From: an uncultured Paraglaciecola sp.
GTDB taxonomy: Bacteria > Pseudomonadota > Gammaproteobacteria > Enterobacterales > Alteromonadaceae
Assembly: GCF_937123705.1 (NCBI RefSeq)
Contig: NZ_CAKZKO010000055.1
Coordinates: forward strand, 62,001 to 126,000
Length of the DNA stretch: 64,000 bases
Reading direction: 5' to 3'
Part shown: piece by piece, positions 7,761 to 16,910 of the stretch
Position numbering within the stretch: the stretch's first letter is position 1
Layout of the letters: the number at the start of each line of letters is the position of its first letter
Translations under genes and position numbers: made by a program
The notes under the pieces: model-generated
The model's database searches: none
What the model was told of the DNA's origin: nothing
What the model saw: the letters and a program-made list of their open reading frames with translations, nothing else

Positions 7761-9635
7761 CTAATCATCAAGTTTAAACTCTATAATGGCTTGTATATCA
7801 AATTGTTTAAGTGGTTGGCCATCGATAACTAAAGGTTTGAATTTCCATTTTCCTAACGCCCTTCTTGCTTCTCTATCGAAAACTCTTTTCGGGCTAGCGT
7901 CAATCACTGCGACGTCTTCAACGCCACCCACTTCATTAATTGTGAAACCTAACTTAACCCAGCCCTCTGTTCCATCTCGAGCAGCTTGAGCTGGGTATTG
8001 GGGAGCTATTTTTACAAGTGGCTGGGGGCCACCGACTAGATACTCTGCGTAAAATGATCCTCCCGTTTCAGGCACATCAAAACTAAATGCTAGGTTTAAC
8101 TGCTCTGTGGAAACCATTGCCTCTAAATGGAAAATAACCTCAGTTCCAGCAGCCAACTGATAACCTTCTTCAATGCCAGTGAAATACGCCGAAGAAATAG
8201 CGTTGTTATCTATTGCGGTTAGATTTGAAATGGTGACATCTTGCCCAAATGCACTGAGTTTATAACTACCTAACCTAGCTTTGGTAGGCGTATCTGTGCC
8301 AACTAAATTGATTTGCCTAACAATAGCGGAAGTAAGCGGGATTTCGTTATAGAATTTCCCTTTGTTTTTTATAAATAACTTTAACGCTCCATCGGCAGCA
8401 GTTATTTGAACACTGTCTGGTAAACTGGCAAGTGTACTGTCACCTACAATAAGTGATATGACGTACTGTCCGCTTATATCGGCGACGAAACTTGGATTAT
8501 TGGTTTGAGGACTATCCAAGGTGGCATTGCTGCCTTCAGGCTTGGAAGTAAATGACCAAGCAAAAGATAACATGTCACCATTAGCATCTGTACTGGCATT
8601 GCCTTCTAACGTCACACGTGAATCTAAGGCGACATGTTGATCGTTACCTGCGTTTGCAATAGGTGCAACGTTAAAAGAAGATGCAACAATTTGAACATGA
8701 TATGGGTCACTATCTTGGGTACCATCGTTTACAATAAGTTGCACTATGTATAGGCCGATCATATCTGCAACAAATGTAGGTGTTGGTGACGAAGCAGAAT
8801 CAAGTGTGGCACTGCTGTTTAAGGGACGGTCAGTCAGTACCCAATGATAGGTTAGTCCATCGCCATCTGCATCTGAACTTGCTATACCATTTAAAGTAAC
8901 GGTTGCACCAGTAGAAACAGGTTGATCATCACCAGCATTGGCAACAGGTTTGGAATTGTTGGAAACGGCAATAATAGTTAATAAGTCTGGACTGCTATTA
9001 CTTATCCCATCATTAACAATCAGTTGCGCTGTATAGGTACCGTCTATATCTGCTGTAAATTTTGCTGATACTAGGGTTGAGTCATCGAATGTTGCTTGGC
9101 TGTTTGTGGGTGATGAAGTCAATGACCATTGGTAGGTAAGTGAATCTCCATCAGCATCGGAACTTGCATCGCCATTTAAAGTAACCAGTGTGCCAGTAGA
9201 CACATTTTGGTCGTTACCTGCCTCGGCAATAGGTGCCTCATTAGCTGTTGTGACAATGATTGAGACTGTATCAGCATTACTGTCGAGCTTTTGGTCGTTA
9301 ACAATTAGTTGGAGAGTATAAGTACCTTCTACATCTGCTGTAAAAGTGGGGGACGCTGTTGTTGCGTTGTTCAGCTCCGCGCTACTATTAGTGGGCATTG
9401 AAGTGAATGCCCACTGGTAACTTAAGGTATCACCATTAGCATCCGAGCTAGTGCTTCCATTTAACGTTACCACTATTCCGGTGGATATATTTTGTTGTTC
9501 ACCAGCCTTGGCTATAGGTTTAGCATTTGCCGTCTCATTTGGGGGAGGATCTTGTTCTGAAGAGCCACCGCATCCAAGCAATAAAAATAGCACTAAGGTG
9601 TAAAAAATAATTTGTTGTAAATGAAGAGTTTTCAT
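7761..9635 (-). CDS. PKD-repeat lipoprotein with C-terminal TonB domain
   Basis: The 624-residue protein begins with a signal peptide and lipobox LLLGC (Cys22) followed by GGSS, with no Asp at +2, which favours the outer membrane. Four PKD-like/REJ-like beta domains of about 95 residues follow (about 36-415). Each has P.A.AG..Q.....G..VTL.G..SSDA.GD and a closing Y...LIVND. A roughly 120-residue unassigned segment comes next. Residues about 540-624 form a TonB C-terminal-type domain (PQYPAQAARDGTEGWVKLGF, then AVIDASPKRVFDREARRAL and KWKFKP). That domain normally sits on inner-membrane energy transducers, so its fusion to a lipoprotein surface-type scaffold is odd. It interrupts the usual ftsN-priA neighbourhood. 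Function unknown; adhesion or envelope bridging is only a guess. Confidence 0.8.
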   Translation of the reverse strand: MKTLHLQQIIFYTLVLFLLLGCGGSSEQDPPPNETANAKPIAKAGEQQNISTGIVVTLNGSTSSDANGDTLSYQWAFTSMPTNSSAELNNATTASPTFTADVEGTYTLQLIVNDQKLDSNADTVSIIVTTANEAPIAEAGNDQNVSTGTLVTLNGDASSDADGDSLTYQWSLTSSPTNSQATFDDSTLVSAKFTADIDGTYTAQLIVNDGISNSSPDLLTIIAVSNNSKPVANAGDDQPVSTGATVTLNGIASSDADGDGLTYHWVLTDRPLNSSATLDSASSPTPTFVADMIGLYIVQLIVNDGTQDSDPYHVQIVASSFNVAPIANAGNDQHVALDSRVTLEGNASTDANGDMLSFAWSFTSKPEGSNATLDSPQTNNPSFVADISGQYVISLIVGDSTLASLPDSVQITAADGALKLFIKNKGKFYNEIPLTSAIVRQINLVGTDTPTKARLGSYKLSAFGQDVTISNLTAIDNNAISSAYFTGIEEGYQLAAGTEVIFHLEAMVSTEQLNLAFSFDVPETGGSFYAEYLVGGPQPLVKIAPQYPAQAARDGTEGWVKLGFTINEVGGVEDVAVIDASPKRVFDREARRALGKWKFKPLVIDGQPLKQFDIQAIIEFKLDD

Positions 9636-9782
9636 TCAATCTTTCCTTGTTGAACTTTCTATGAACTTGATATTATGGATAAAATTTATACTGATTCAAC
9701 TAGTTTGGGATTTATTTTGTTTTGTGTACTTCAAGTCTGAAAATAAGGAGGAATACCTATTTAAATAGTATAGAAAAGCCAA

Positions 9783-11963
9783 TTAACTGAAATCCTGCGG
9801 ATCAATATCTAACGACCAGCGGATTTTATTCGCTAAGTTCAACCCTTCAATCTGTCTTATATGTTGGCCAATGGCTTTTTGTAAGGTGCTGCGATGAGCA
9901 CTTTGTAATAACAACTGCATGCGAAATTGACCTTGACGCTTTTCCATTAGGGCAGGGATAGGGCCGATACAATCTAGGTTGTCTACACCATTAAATAGTT
10001 GAGCTACTTGTTGTAAAAAGTCAAATGCGTCGCGGGCGCTGATGGCTTGTGCTTTGAATAGTGCCTGAAAAGTAAAGGGTGGTAACTGCGCATGTTGTCT
10101 TTCCAATAAGGCGTATTGAGCAAAATGAGCATAGCCGTTATTGATCAAGTCTTGTAATAATGGGTGACCTGGATCGTGAGTTTGTAACCACATTTCTCCA
10201 GGTTTTTCTGCTCTACCAGCTCGTCCAGCGAGTTGAGTAATAAGTTGAGCTAGATGCTCGGCGGCACGATAGTCAGCGCTAAACAATGCACCATCAACAT
10301 CTAAAATAAGCACTAGTGTGACATTAGGAAAGTGGTGTCCTTTAGATAAAATTTGGGTACCAATAAGGATTTGATGTTCGTTATTGTTGATACTGGTGAG
10401 CATGTTATCCAGCTTGTTTTTTCCTCTGGCACTATCGCTGTCAATACGAATACTGCTGTATTGTGGAAAATAATTGGCCAGCCCTTGCTCTAACTGTTCA
10501 GTGCCCACACCCATAGAAACCAACTCGTTGGAATGACATTGTTGGCAAGCTTTAGGAATGGCCTTAGCACTACCACAATGATGACACTGTAATTTATATA
10601 ACTGTTTATGCAGGGTAAAAGGTTTGTCGCAGTGTTTACAATGCTCTACAAAACCACATTGATGGCACATTAACGCAGGAGCGTAACCTCGACGGTTAAT
10701 AAACAACATCACCTGGCTGCCTTGTTGTAGATGCTGATTCATACGATCTAACATGCCTTGAGCTACACCAAACTTTAAGGGTTGCTGACGAATGTCGAAA
10801 ACATGCTGAGTGGCTAGCGAGGCGTTTCCTGCGCGTTGAGCTAACTTAAGATGTTGATATTTACCGGTTAGTGCATTATTTAAGGTTTCTAAAGCGGGAG
10901 TGGCAGAGCCTAATACCAGTGGTATATTCTCTTCACGGGCGCGCATAACGGCTAAGTCTCGAGCGTGATAACGTAAACCGTCTTGTTGTTTATAAGACGC
11001 ATCATGTTCTTCATCTACTATCAATAAGCCAGGTTTAAGCATGGGGGTAAAAATGGCTGAGCGAGTGCCGATAATAATACCTAACTGAGCATTGGCACTT
11101 TGTTGCCAAACTTGCAGGCGTTCAGTGTTATTTAAACCTGAGTGGAGTACTCCTACGTCGATTCCAAAACGATACTTAAATCTATGTACTGTTTGTGGTG
11201 TGAGGCCAATTTCGGGTACTAAAATCAATACTTGTTTGCCTTGTTTTAGCACCTGCTCTATGGCTTGCAGGTAGACTTCTGTTTTGCCACTGCCGGTAAT
11301 GCCATCTAATAAAAAGCAGCCATATTGGTCGAGTTTAGCTTCTATACTACTAATGGCGACAGCTTGCTCAACATTGGCGAAGGGTTTGTCTTGGATCACT
11401 AAGTTTTGTTGCCAAGTAGGCGTTTTAGAAGGTGTTTTTTCTATTGCTTCGATTAACGCTTTTTCACTCAATGCTTTAATAGCCGCTGGGCCAAAATCAG
11501 ACTTGGCTTTGGACTTAAGCAAATCTTCTTTGTGTAATGCCTCTAACGCAGTACGCTGCTTAGGTGCACGAGCTAAACCAGTTAAATCTGTATGCTTACC
11601 TTCATCGCTTAATGTCCAGTATTCTAAGGGTTTTACCTGGCTGGATTGACCTTTGCGAAGTGCTACTGGCATGGCTGTTTGAACCACGTCTCCAATAGAG
11701 TGTTTGTAATATTGAGCGAGCCAACTGCATAGCTTTATTAGTACTGGGTCAAATATTGGCGAATCGTCTAATACCTTTTCAATGGATTTTAGTTTGCTGA
11801 TATCCCATTCTGATTTGTCGCTGGTTTCCCACACTACACCTACCATTTCTCGCGGGCCAAAAGGTACAGCAACCCGTATACCGGCAGCCAAGGCTTTTCC
11901 CTCATATTGATAATCGAATAGCTGACGCTTAGGAATAGGCAATGCAACACGAATTATGATCAT
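9783..11963 (-). CDS. priA: Primosomal replication restart helicase PriA
   Basis: PriA is a 3'-5' DNA helicase that reloads the replisome at stalled forks. The 726-residue protein has the N-terminal 3'BD region (IIIRVALPIPKRQLFDYQYE, then RVAVPFG.REMVGVV), Walker A DGITGSGKTEVYL at about 219-231, and the DEEH box LIVDEEHDASYKQQDG. Eight zinc-binding cysteines lie at about 432-478 (CHQCGFVEHCKHC, CHHCG, CQQCH), and the helicase C motif QLAGRAGRAEKPG follows. E. coli PriA is 732 residues. It is divergent from rpmE, the usual arrangement. Confidence 0.98.
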   Translation of the reverse strand: MIIIRVALPIPKRQLFDYQYEGKALAAGIRVAVPFGPREMVGVVWETSDKSEWDISKLKSIEKVLDDSPIFDPVLIKLCSWLAQYYKHSIGDVVQTAMPVALRKGQSSQVKPLEYWTLSDEGKHTDLTGLARAPKQRTALEALHKEDLLKSKAKSDFGPAAIKALSEKALIEAIEKTPSKTPTWQQNLVIQDKPFANVEQAVAISSIEAKLDQYGCFLLDGITGSGKTEVYLQAIEQVLKQGKQVLILVPEIGLTPQTVHRFKYRFGIDVGVLHSGLNNTERLQVWQQSANAQLGIIIGTRSAIFTPMLKPGLLIVDEEHDASYKQQDGLRYHARDLAVMRAREENIPLVLGSATPALETLNNALTGKYQHLKLAQRAGNASLATQHVFDIRQQPLKFGVAQGMLDRMNQHLQQGSQVMLFINRRGYAPALMCHQCGFVEHCKHCDKPFTLHKQLYKLQCHHCGSAKAIPKACQQCHSNELVSMGVGTEQLEQGLANYFPQYSSIRIDSDSARGKNKLDNMLTSINNNEHQILIGTQILSKGHHFPNVTLVLILDVDGALFSADYRAAEHLAQLITQLAGRAGRAEKPGEMWLQTHDPGHPLLQDLINNGYAHFAQYALLERQHAQLPPFTFQALFKAQAISARDAFDFLQQVAQLFNGVDNLDCIGPIPALMEKRQGQFRMQLLLQSAHRSTLQKAIGQHIRQIEGLNLANKIRWSLDIDPQDFS

Positions 11964-12078
11964 TTAAATCCAACAAGCCCTTAATGAAATATGATTGATA
12001 CTCTGTTCCTTAGAACACGCATTTTGACATGATAAAGCGATATATGACGGTGGTTTGGGTATAAATTCAACAAAAACC

Positions 12079-12107
12079 TTGATCGCTTAAGCCTGTTACA
12101 TTAATAT
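12079..12107 (+). promoter_or_regulatory. Candidate sigma70 promoter of rpmE
   Basis: TTGATC (12079-12084) and TAATAT (12102-12107) are spaced by 17 bases. They lie about 100 bases before the rpmE start, leaving room for the structured leader. Confidence 0.45.
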
Positions 12108-12114
12108 GCGCGCC

Positions 12115-12208
12115 ACTTTGCGGCAAGCCACAAAGCTTTTTAATTTAATTTTCGTATGGTGTTCAACTTCGGGTTGAATAGCGATGCGGCCTGACGAAGA
12201 GGTAACCC
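12115..12208 (+). promoter_or_regulatory. Structured 5' leader of rpmE
   Basis: The stretch includes a small GC-paired segment at 12119-12133 (TTGCGGCAAGCCACAA) and a clear hairpin TTCAAC/GTTGAA at 12162-12178, followed by AAGAGGT just before the ATG. Ribosomal-protein leader motifs have been proposed upstream of L31 genes in gammaproteobacteria. Assignment to that motif is inference. Confidence 0.4.
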
Positions 12209-12421
12209 ATGAAACAAGATATCCATCCTGATTATCAAGAAATGACTGCAAACTGTTCTTGCGGAAATGTAATCAAAGTACGTTCTACTTTGAAAAAAGA
12301 CCTAAACCTAGACGTATGTTCAGCTTGTCACCCTTTCTACACGGGTAAGCAACGTAACGTTGATACTGGTGGTCGTGTTGATAAATTTAACAAACGTTTT
12401 GCTGGTCTTAAGAAAAGCTAA
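12209..12421 (+). CDS. rpmE: 50S ribosomal protein L31 (zinc-binding form)
   Basis: L31 bridges the large and small ribosomal subunits. The 70-residue protein starts [20 protein letters not shown] and has Cys16, Cys18, Cys37 and Cys40, which form the zinc site of the C+ type, the form replaced by a C- paralogue under zinc limitation. The ATG at 12209 follows GAAGAGGT. It lies between the divergent priA and the malic enzyme gene. Confidence 0.98.
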   Translation: MKQDIHPDYQEMTANCSCGNVIKVRSTLKKDLNLDVCSACHPFYTGKQRNVDTGGRVDKFNKRFAGLKKS

Positions 12422-12450
12422 AACTGTTTGTGGTCTGAAAAGACATCAAG

Positions 12451-12476
12451 AAGGCGCTAATATTAGCGCCTTTTTT
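12451..12476 (+). terminator. Intrinsic terminator of rpmE
   Basis: A perfect 22-base palindrome spans 12451-12472 (AAGGCGCTAAT and its complement), and a run of six T ends at 12476. It begins 30 bases after the rpmE stop codon. Confidence 0.9.
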
Positions 12477-12689
12477 GTGTCTAAAATTTGCCACAATAAT
12501 TTGCTGAATGTAATTCTAAGTATGTATTAATTGTATTTATAATGGGAATACAAAAATAGCCCTACTAACTGATGTATCCGGCTAGCAATGCTATGTTACA
12601 GTGGTTTTATACATAGTATGGTGAATGATTCTAGTCACGAATCCAACTTGCCTTCGCCACATATAATTTCTAAAAGGACTGACAACATC

Positions 12690-13937
12690 ATGTCTGATTT
12701 TCGCCAACAAGCCCTTGATTACCATTCTTCACCCGTACCCGGAAAAATCAGTATTGAGCTCACTAAGCCTGCCGAAAGTGTGACTGATTTGGCCTTAGCA
12801 TACAGTCCTGGTGTGGCTGAGCCGGTACGCGAAATAGCCAAGGATCCCGATGCAGCTTATCAATATACTGGTAAAGGCAATTTAGTGGCCGTTATTTCTA
12901 ACGGCACTGCCATTCTGGGTTTAGGCAATTTAGGGCCACTTGCCTCAAAACCTGTCATGGAAGGCAAGGCTTTATTATTTAAGCGCTTCGCGAATATCGA
13001 TTCAATCGACATTGAAGTGAAACACACTACAAGTGAAGAATTTATCAACACAGTGGCAAATATCGCCGATACATTTGGCGGCATTAATTTAGAAGACATT
13101 AAGGCGCCTGAGTGTTTTGAAATTGAACAAGCTCTGATTCAACGTTGTTCTGTGCCAGTTTTTCATGATGATCAACATGGCACCGCCATTGTTACCGCCG
13201 CCGGCATGTTGAATGCACTAGAAATCCAAGATAAGAAGATTAGTGAAGCTACTATTGTGTGTTTGGGGGCAGGTGCAGCAGCTACGGCTTGCATGGAGTT
13301 GTTGGTAAAATGCGGCGCTAAACGAGAGCGTATTTATATGCTTGATCGTAATGGCGTTATCCATACTCGCCGCGAAGATCTTACGACTCATAAAAAATTA
13401 TTTGCCAACAATACCGATAAACGAACCCTAGAAGATGCTCTAGAAGGCGCAGATGTATTTGTTGGGGTTTCTGGCCCCAACTTATTGCCGCCCGAAGCAC
13501 TTAAACTAATGGCCCCTAAGCCCGTTATTTTTGCATGCTCTAACCCTGATCCTGAAATTAAGCCAGAGCTAGCCCATCAAGTACGAGATGACATCATTAT
13601 GGCGACTGGGCGTTCGGATTATCCTAATCAAGTCAATAACGTGTTGTGTTTCCCGTTTATTTTTCGTGGCGCTTTGGATGTTCGCGCGTCAAAAATCAAT
13701 GACGAAATGAAAATTGCCGCAGTAGATGCCATTCGTAATATTGCTAAAGAAGAAGTATCTAAAGAAACATTGGCGGCCAGTAATATTGCCAGTCTTAGCT
13801 TTGGTAAGGATTATATTATTCCTAAACCTATGGATCCTCGCCTCTTAAAACGCGTAGCCTTAGCGGTGGCTCAAGCAGCGATAGATTCGGGTGTGGCTGC
13901 CATAAATGCTCTTCCTACTGGTTATATGCAAGAGTAA
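12690..13937 (+). CDS. NADP-type malic enzyme (short form)
   Basis: Malic enzyme oxidatively decarboxylates malate to pyruvate. The ATG at 12690 (MSDFRQQALDYH) follows AAAAGGA and gives 415 residues; the reading frame extends upstream but without homology. The malic enzyme N-terminal signature (LALAYSPGVAEPVREIAKDP), IELEDIKAPECF-like acidic ligands (INLEDIKAPECFEIE), the loop PVFHDDQHGTA, and a Rossmann motif LGAGAAATA are visible. It lacks the C-terminal phosphotransacetylase-like domain of E. coli MaeB. NADP versus NAD preference is not certain from sequence. Confidence 0.92.
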   Translation: MSDFRQQALDYHSSPVPGKISIELTKPAESVTDLALAYSPGVAEPVREIAKDPDAAYQYTGKGNLVAVISNGTAILGLGNLGPLASKPVMEGKALLFKRFANIDSIDIEVKHTTSEEFINTVANIADTFGGINLEDIKAPECFEIEQALIQRCSVPVFHDDQHGTAIVTAAGMLNALEIQDKKISEATIVCLGAGAAATACMELLVKCGAKRERIYMLDRNGVIHTRREDLTTHKKLFANNTDKRTLEDALEGADVFVGVSGPNLLPPEALKLMAPKPVIFACSNPDPEIKPELAHQVRDDIIMATGRSDYPNQVNNVLCFPFIFRGALDVRASKINDEMKIAAVDAIRNIAKEEVSKETLAASNIASLSFGKDYIIPKPMDPRLLKRVALAVAQAAIDSGVAAINALPTGYMQE

Positions 13938-14099
13938 ATTAGTAGAACAGACAGGTGCTGTGGGCGCTAAATGTAACAAATATTTATAAATGTCGACCAA
14001 ATGCAGATAATTAAGGTCGATTAATCGCTGCTTTTCTGAATTTTAACGCTTCATCGCATTTCACCGTATATAAGCGGTTTTACTCATTAAATATCAATG

Positions 14100-14158
14100 T
14101 TTCTCTCTATTCTATTGTGGAAATCAGAAATTAAATACCACCACAAAATAGAGAGAAA
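14100..14158 (+). promoter_or_regulatory. Hairpin sequestering the Shine-Dalgarno of the DUF3718 gene
   Basis: Bases 14100-14120 pair with 14141-14158. There are 6 bp next to the 20-base loop, a 3-base bulge (14112-14114), then 12 continuous bp. The 3' arm contains GAGAGAAA, which is the ribosome-binding site 6 bases before the ATG at 14165. The folded mRNA would hide it. Confidence 0.6.
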
Positions 14159-14164
14159 TTTACC

Positions 14165-14479
14165 ATGAAAAAACTAATTATTAGTACAATCATCACTACG
14201 GGTATTATTTTAGCAGGAAATGCACAAGCAGGTTTTATAGACCCCGTAAAAGAACAGAAATTGGTAAAAGTATGTGAAGCTATAAAAAGTGACAGTTTAA
14301 TAAGTTTACATGTGGCAGTAAAAGATAGTGGTGTTGGTTTGACACAACTTGCGAACGGTCTGAAGTGTAACGGCTCAGATCCAGTAAGCTTTGCTATGCA
14401 ATATGACGCAGCAAGTACGGCGAAATTTATGGCTAAAAAAAGTCGTAAAAATCATCAAGAACTTTTAGCAAAGTTGTAG
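14165..14479 (+). CDS. Small exported DUF3718 family protein
   Basis: The 104-residue protein has a signal peptide (MKKLIISTIITTGIILAGNAQA, cleavage after about 22). The mature part contains VCEAIKSDSLISLH and a second cysteine in LANGLKCNGSDPVSFAM, which fits the DUF3718 pattern of two conserved cysteines seen in Shewanella and Alteromonas proteins. It is probably periplasmic with one disulfide. Function is unknown. It is a lone gene with its ribosome site inside a long hairpin, suggesting post-transcriptional control. Confidence 0.75.
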   Translation: MKKLIISTIITTGIILAGNAQAGFIDPVKEQKLVKVCEAIKSDSLISLHVAVKDSGVGLTQLANGLKCNGSDPVSFAMQYDAASTAKFMAKKSRKNHQELLAKL

Positions 14480-14543
14480 CTTGAAGTGGGATAATCTACA
14501 GATAATGTGAGCTAAGATATTGTCTTTGCTCACATTATATTTT

Positions 14544-15152
14544 TTACGGAATAAAAACTTCAACATTCCCCGCTGTAAGGTTGACTAACTCCTCTTTAAA
14601 TTGACTCAATTCGTAGCTTGCAATGGCAATCTCTAGCCTGATTTTTTGCCCATAGCTCACATCTATATTTTCAACATTAAAACGCGCAAGTAAACGAGAT
14701 ATGCCACCATCATAGGTATAGTCATAACTTAAATGCATTTCTGTACGGGATACTTTAGGCTTAGTCGGCAAGTCATCTAGCACCAAAGACACAGCGTCAG
14801 AATACGCCCGTTGCAAGCCACCAGTACCTAGTTTAGTGCCGCCAAAGTAACGCACCACCGCCACCACAATATCGCCGTAACCACTGTATTCGAGCACTTT
14901 AAGCATAGGCATACCCGCGGTTCCGCTTGGTTCGCCATCATCGCTCATGGAACGAATAGTGGTATTGGGTGCACCTGCAATATAGGCCCAGCATACATGA
15001 TTGGCTTGTGGGTGTTGGTCCCGGAGTTTGCGAATAAAAGCTTCAGCGTGATCTCTATCGGCGGCATGGCCAGCAAAGCTTAAAAACTTACTACGTTTAA
15101 CTTCAAGTTCTACTTGCCAATCTTTCGCTGGTACTTGATAACTTTGGGTCAT
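14544..15152 (-). CDS. YigZ/IMPACT family protein
   Basis: The protein belongs to the IMPACT/UPF0029 family. Its start MTQSYQVPAKDWQVELEVKRSKFLSFAGHA is followed by the family signature DDGEPSGTAGMPML and VRYFGGTKLGTGGLQRAY. About 202 residues from the ATG at 15152; a GTG at 15164 is in frame but overlaps the upstream stop. Its molecular role in bacteria is unclear; eukaryotic IMPACT regulates GCN2. The upstream EamA gene ends three bases before this ATG, so both are probably one transcript. Confidence 0.9.
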   Translation of the reverse strand: MTQSYQVPAKDWQVELEVKRSKFLSFAGHAADRDHAEAFIRKLRDQHPQANHVCWAYIAGAPNTTIRSMSDDGEPSGTAGMPMLKVLEYSGYGDIVVAVVRYFGGTKLGTGGLQRAYSDAVSLVLDDLPTKPKVSRTEMHLSYDYTYDGGISRLLARFNVENIDVSYGQKIRLEIAIASYELSQFKEELVNLTAGNVEVFIP

Positions 15153-15154
15153 AT

Positions 15155-16036
15155 TTACGCCCACATCACTAATATGGCTGCTATTGCAATCATTAACAAA
15201 CCTACAATTTCATGGCGTTTTACTTTATTTTTAAGCCAGAAAGTGGCAATTAATATGGTCAGCAACACTTCTACCTGACCTAAGGTTTTAACATAAGCAA
15301 CTTGTTGCAATGCCATTGCGCTAAACCAACAAATTGAACCAAAACAACTGGTGGCGCTGGTGGCCAACGTCATTTTTCCATGGTGTTTAAGTGCCGTAAA
15401 GGTCTCTTGGTTTTTTAGAGCAATATAACTCGTCAGCAATACAGTTTGAATACACAACACCCACAGCAACACCCAAGCTGCACTGTGAGGAAAAGGCACA
15501 TTTAACAACAGACTTGCTTCGCGCACAAACAAAGAGGTCAACGCAAATGAGGTGCCACAAGCAAAGCCAACCATCACTGTTTTAACACTCAATTGCCCTT
15601 TACGACCGCCACCCGACAACACAAAAATAGCCAAAGCGCCAAGCAAAATACCCAGCCAACCTAAACCCGTTAAGTGACTACCAAAAAATATGGTACCCAA
15701 TACCCCAGCAGCCAAGGCTTCACTTTTAGCCAGCCCTGCACCCACAGCAAAATTTTTCTGCTTAAACAAAATCACCATGAGTGAGGTCGCCACAATCTGC
15801 ATCACTGCGGCCAGCAACACTAAACAAACAAAAACACCCGAGAAAGTAGGAATAACCTGATTTGAAAAACCATAAAGCAACGCCAAATAAGCCAAAGCAA
15901 TAGGCGGCGCAAAAATAAAACGCGCTAAGGTCACACCCGAAGTACTCACATGGGCACTCAACTTGCTCTGCAATGCATTGCGAAAGGTCTGCATCACCAC
16001 CGCGCCCAAAGTAAAGAAAATCCAGCCCACAGCCAT
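15155..16036 (-). CDS. EamA/DMT family transporter
   Basis: This is a drug/metabolite transporter superfamily protein of 293 residues with about ten hydrophobic helices and two EamA halves. The N-terminal half starts MAVGWIFFTLGAVVMQTFRNALQSKLS, and the C-terminal half ends with LGQVEVLLTILIATFWLKNKVKRHEIVGLLMIAIAAILV, split by a charged loop, the typical EamA ending. The substrate is unknown. It is the first gene of a probable pair with the YigZ protein. Confidence 0.85.
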   Translation of the reverse strand: MAVGWIFFTLGAVVMQTFRNALQSKLSAHVSTSGVTLARFIFAPPIALAYLALLYGFSNQVIPTFSGVFVCLVLLAAVMQIVATSLMVILFKQKNFAVGAGLAKSEALAAGVLGTIFFGSHLTGLGWLGILLGALAIFVLSGGGRKGQLSVKTVMVGFACGTSFALTSLFVREASLLLNVPFPHSAAWVLLWVLCIQTVLLTSYIALKNQETFTALKHHGKMTLATSATSCFGSICWFSAMALQQVAYVKTLGQVEVLLTILIATFWLKNKVKRHEIVGLLMIAIAAILVMWA

Positions 16037-16145
16037 ACCCTATAGATAAGAAAACCCAATCATACAGCAAAGATCGACAGGCCCTAGTATTAACAAAAAA
16101 TTCCCCATAGATGACAAAAGGCACACCTACTGCTAATCTTAATTT

Positions 16146-16424
16146 ATGAAACAGATCAATTGGAGTGCAGAGAAAAATCAAACTTTGATGAATGAGAGAG
16201 GTATCTCATTTGAAGACATTGTTTTTTCAGTGCAACAACAAGATTTGTTAGATGACTTATGTCATCCAAATAAAGATAAATACCCCAATCAAAGAATGTT
16301 TGTTGTAAACGTAGAAGGTTATGTTCATTTAGTGCCATACGTTGAAAACGAACAGGAAATTTTTCTTAAAACGATTATTCCCAGTCGTAACGCGACCAAG
16401 AAGTACCTAGGAGGTGAAGCATGA
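16146..16424 (+). CDS. BrnT-like toxin of a type II toxin-antitoxin pair
   Basis: The 92-residue protein begins INWSAEKNQTLMNERGISFEDIV, the W..EKN....ERGISFED pattern of BrnT-like (RelE-fold) ribonuclease toxins, and ends IIPSRNATKKYLGGE, the family's conserved R.AT...Y tail. Its final codon overlaps the antitoxin start as ATGA, implying translational coupling. Assignment to BrnT proper versus a sister family is uncertain. Confidence 0.75.
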   Translation: MKQINWSAEKNQTLMNERGISFEDIVFSVQQQDLLDDLCHPNKDKYPNQRMFVVNVEGYVHLVPYVENEQEIFLKTIIPSRNATKKYLGGEA

Positions 16425-16726
16425 GTAAATTAGAATTAAGTCAAGAAGAGCATGAATTACTTGCTGCGTTTGAGGCTGATGAATTTAACTCTGAATTAAC
16501 CAAAAAACGTAAATCATATCTGTCAAATGTGGCCGAACAAACCACCAAAAAAGATAAACGCATTAACATCAGAATTTCAACCAGAGATTTAACTGCTTTG
16601 CAACGACGCGCCCTAGAAGAAGGCCTACCTTACCAAACCTTGGTTTCTAGTATATTGCACAAATATGTATCAGGTGGTTTACAAGATGTTACTGCTAACA
16701 AGTTGGGGAATTCACAGACTCAATAA
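16421..16726 (+). CDS. Antitoxin with ribbon-helix-helix-like C-terminus
   Basis: The 101-residue protein has an acidic N-terminal half (LSQEEHELLAAFEADEF) and a C-terminal RINIRISTRDLTALQRRALE segment, followed by EEGLPYQTLVSSILHKYVSG. This looks like a CopG/BrnA-type DNA-binding antitoxin. It starts within the toxin stop (ATGA). Toxin before antitoxin is the usual BrnTA order. It probably binds the toxin and represses its own promoter. Confidence 0.75.
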   Translation: MSKLELSQEEHELLAAFEADEFNSELTKKRKSYLSNVAEQTTKKDKRINIRISTRDLTALQRRALEEGLPYQTLVSSILHKYVSGGLQDVTANKLGNSQTQ

Positions 16727-16910
16727 ATGAGTGCTTTATCACCAATGAAAGCCGAAAATCCTATGTTGTGGTTCATTAAGTAGAAAGTATGCGCTGGTGC
16801 TTAACTGCGCCCAGCTAGTTTTTGGACTGGCATCTTTACCAAATGACTTGCTTTTTCGCTACAGCACCAAAAAGCACCACTCGAATGAGCGTAGAATTAG
16901 ATAAATTTGG

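Noticed and set aside
16727..16910. GGTGCTT ... AAGCACC pairing (about 16796-16876) as a cassette attC between the two toxin-antitoxin pairs
   Set aside because: No proper GTTRRRY partner or nested arms could be found; kept as unassigned spacer.
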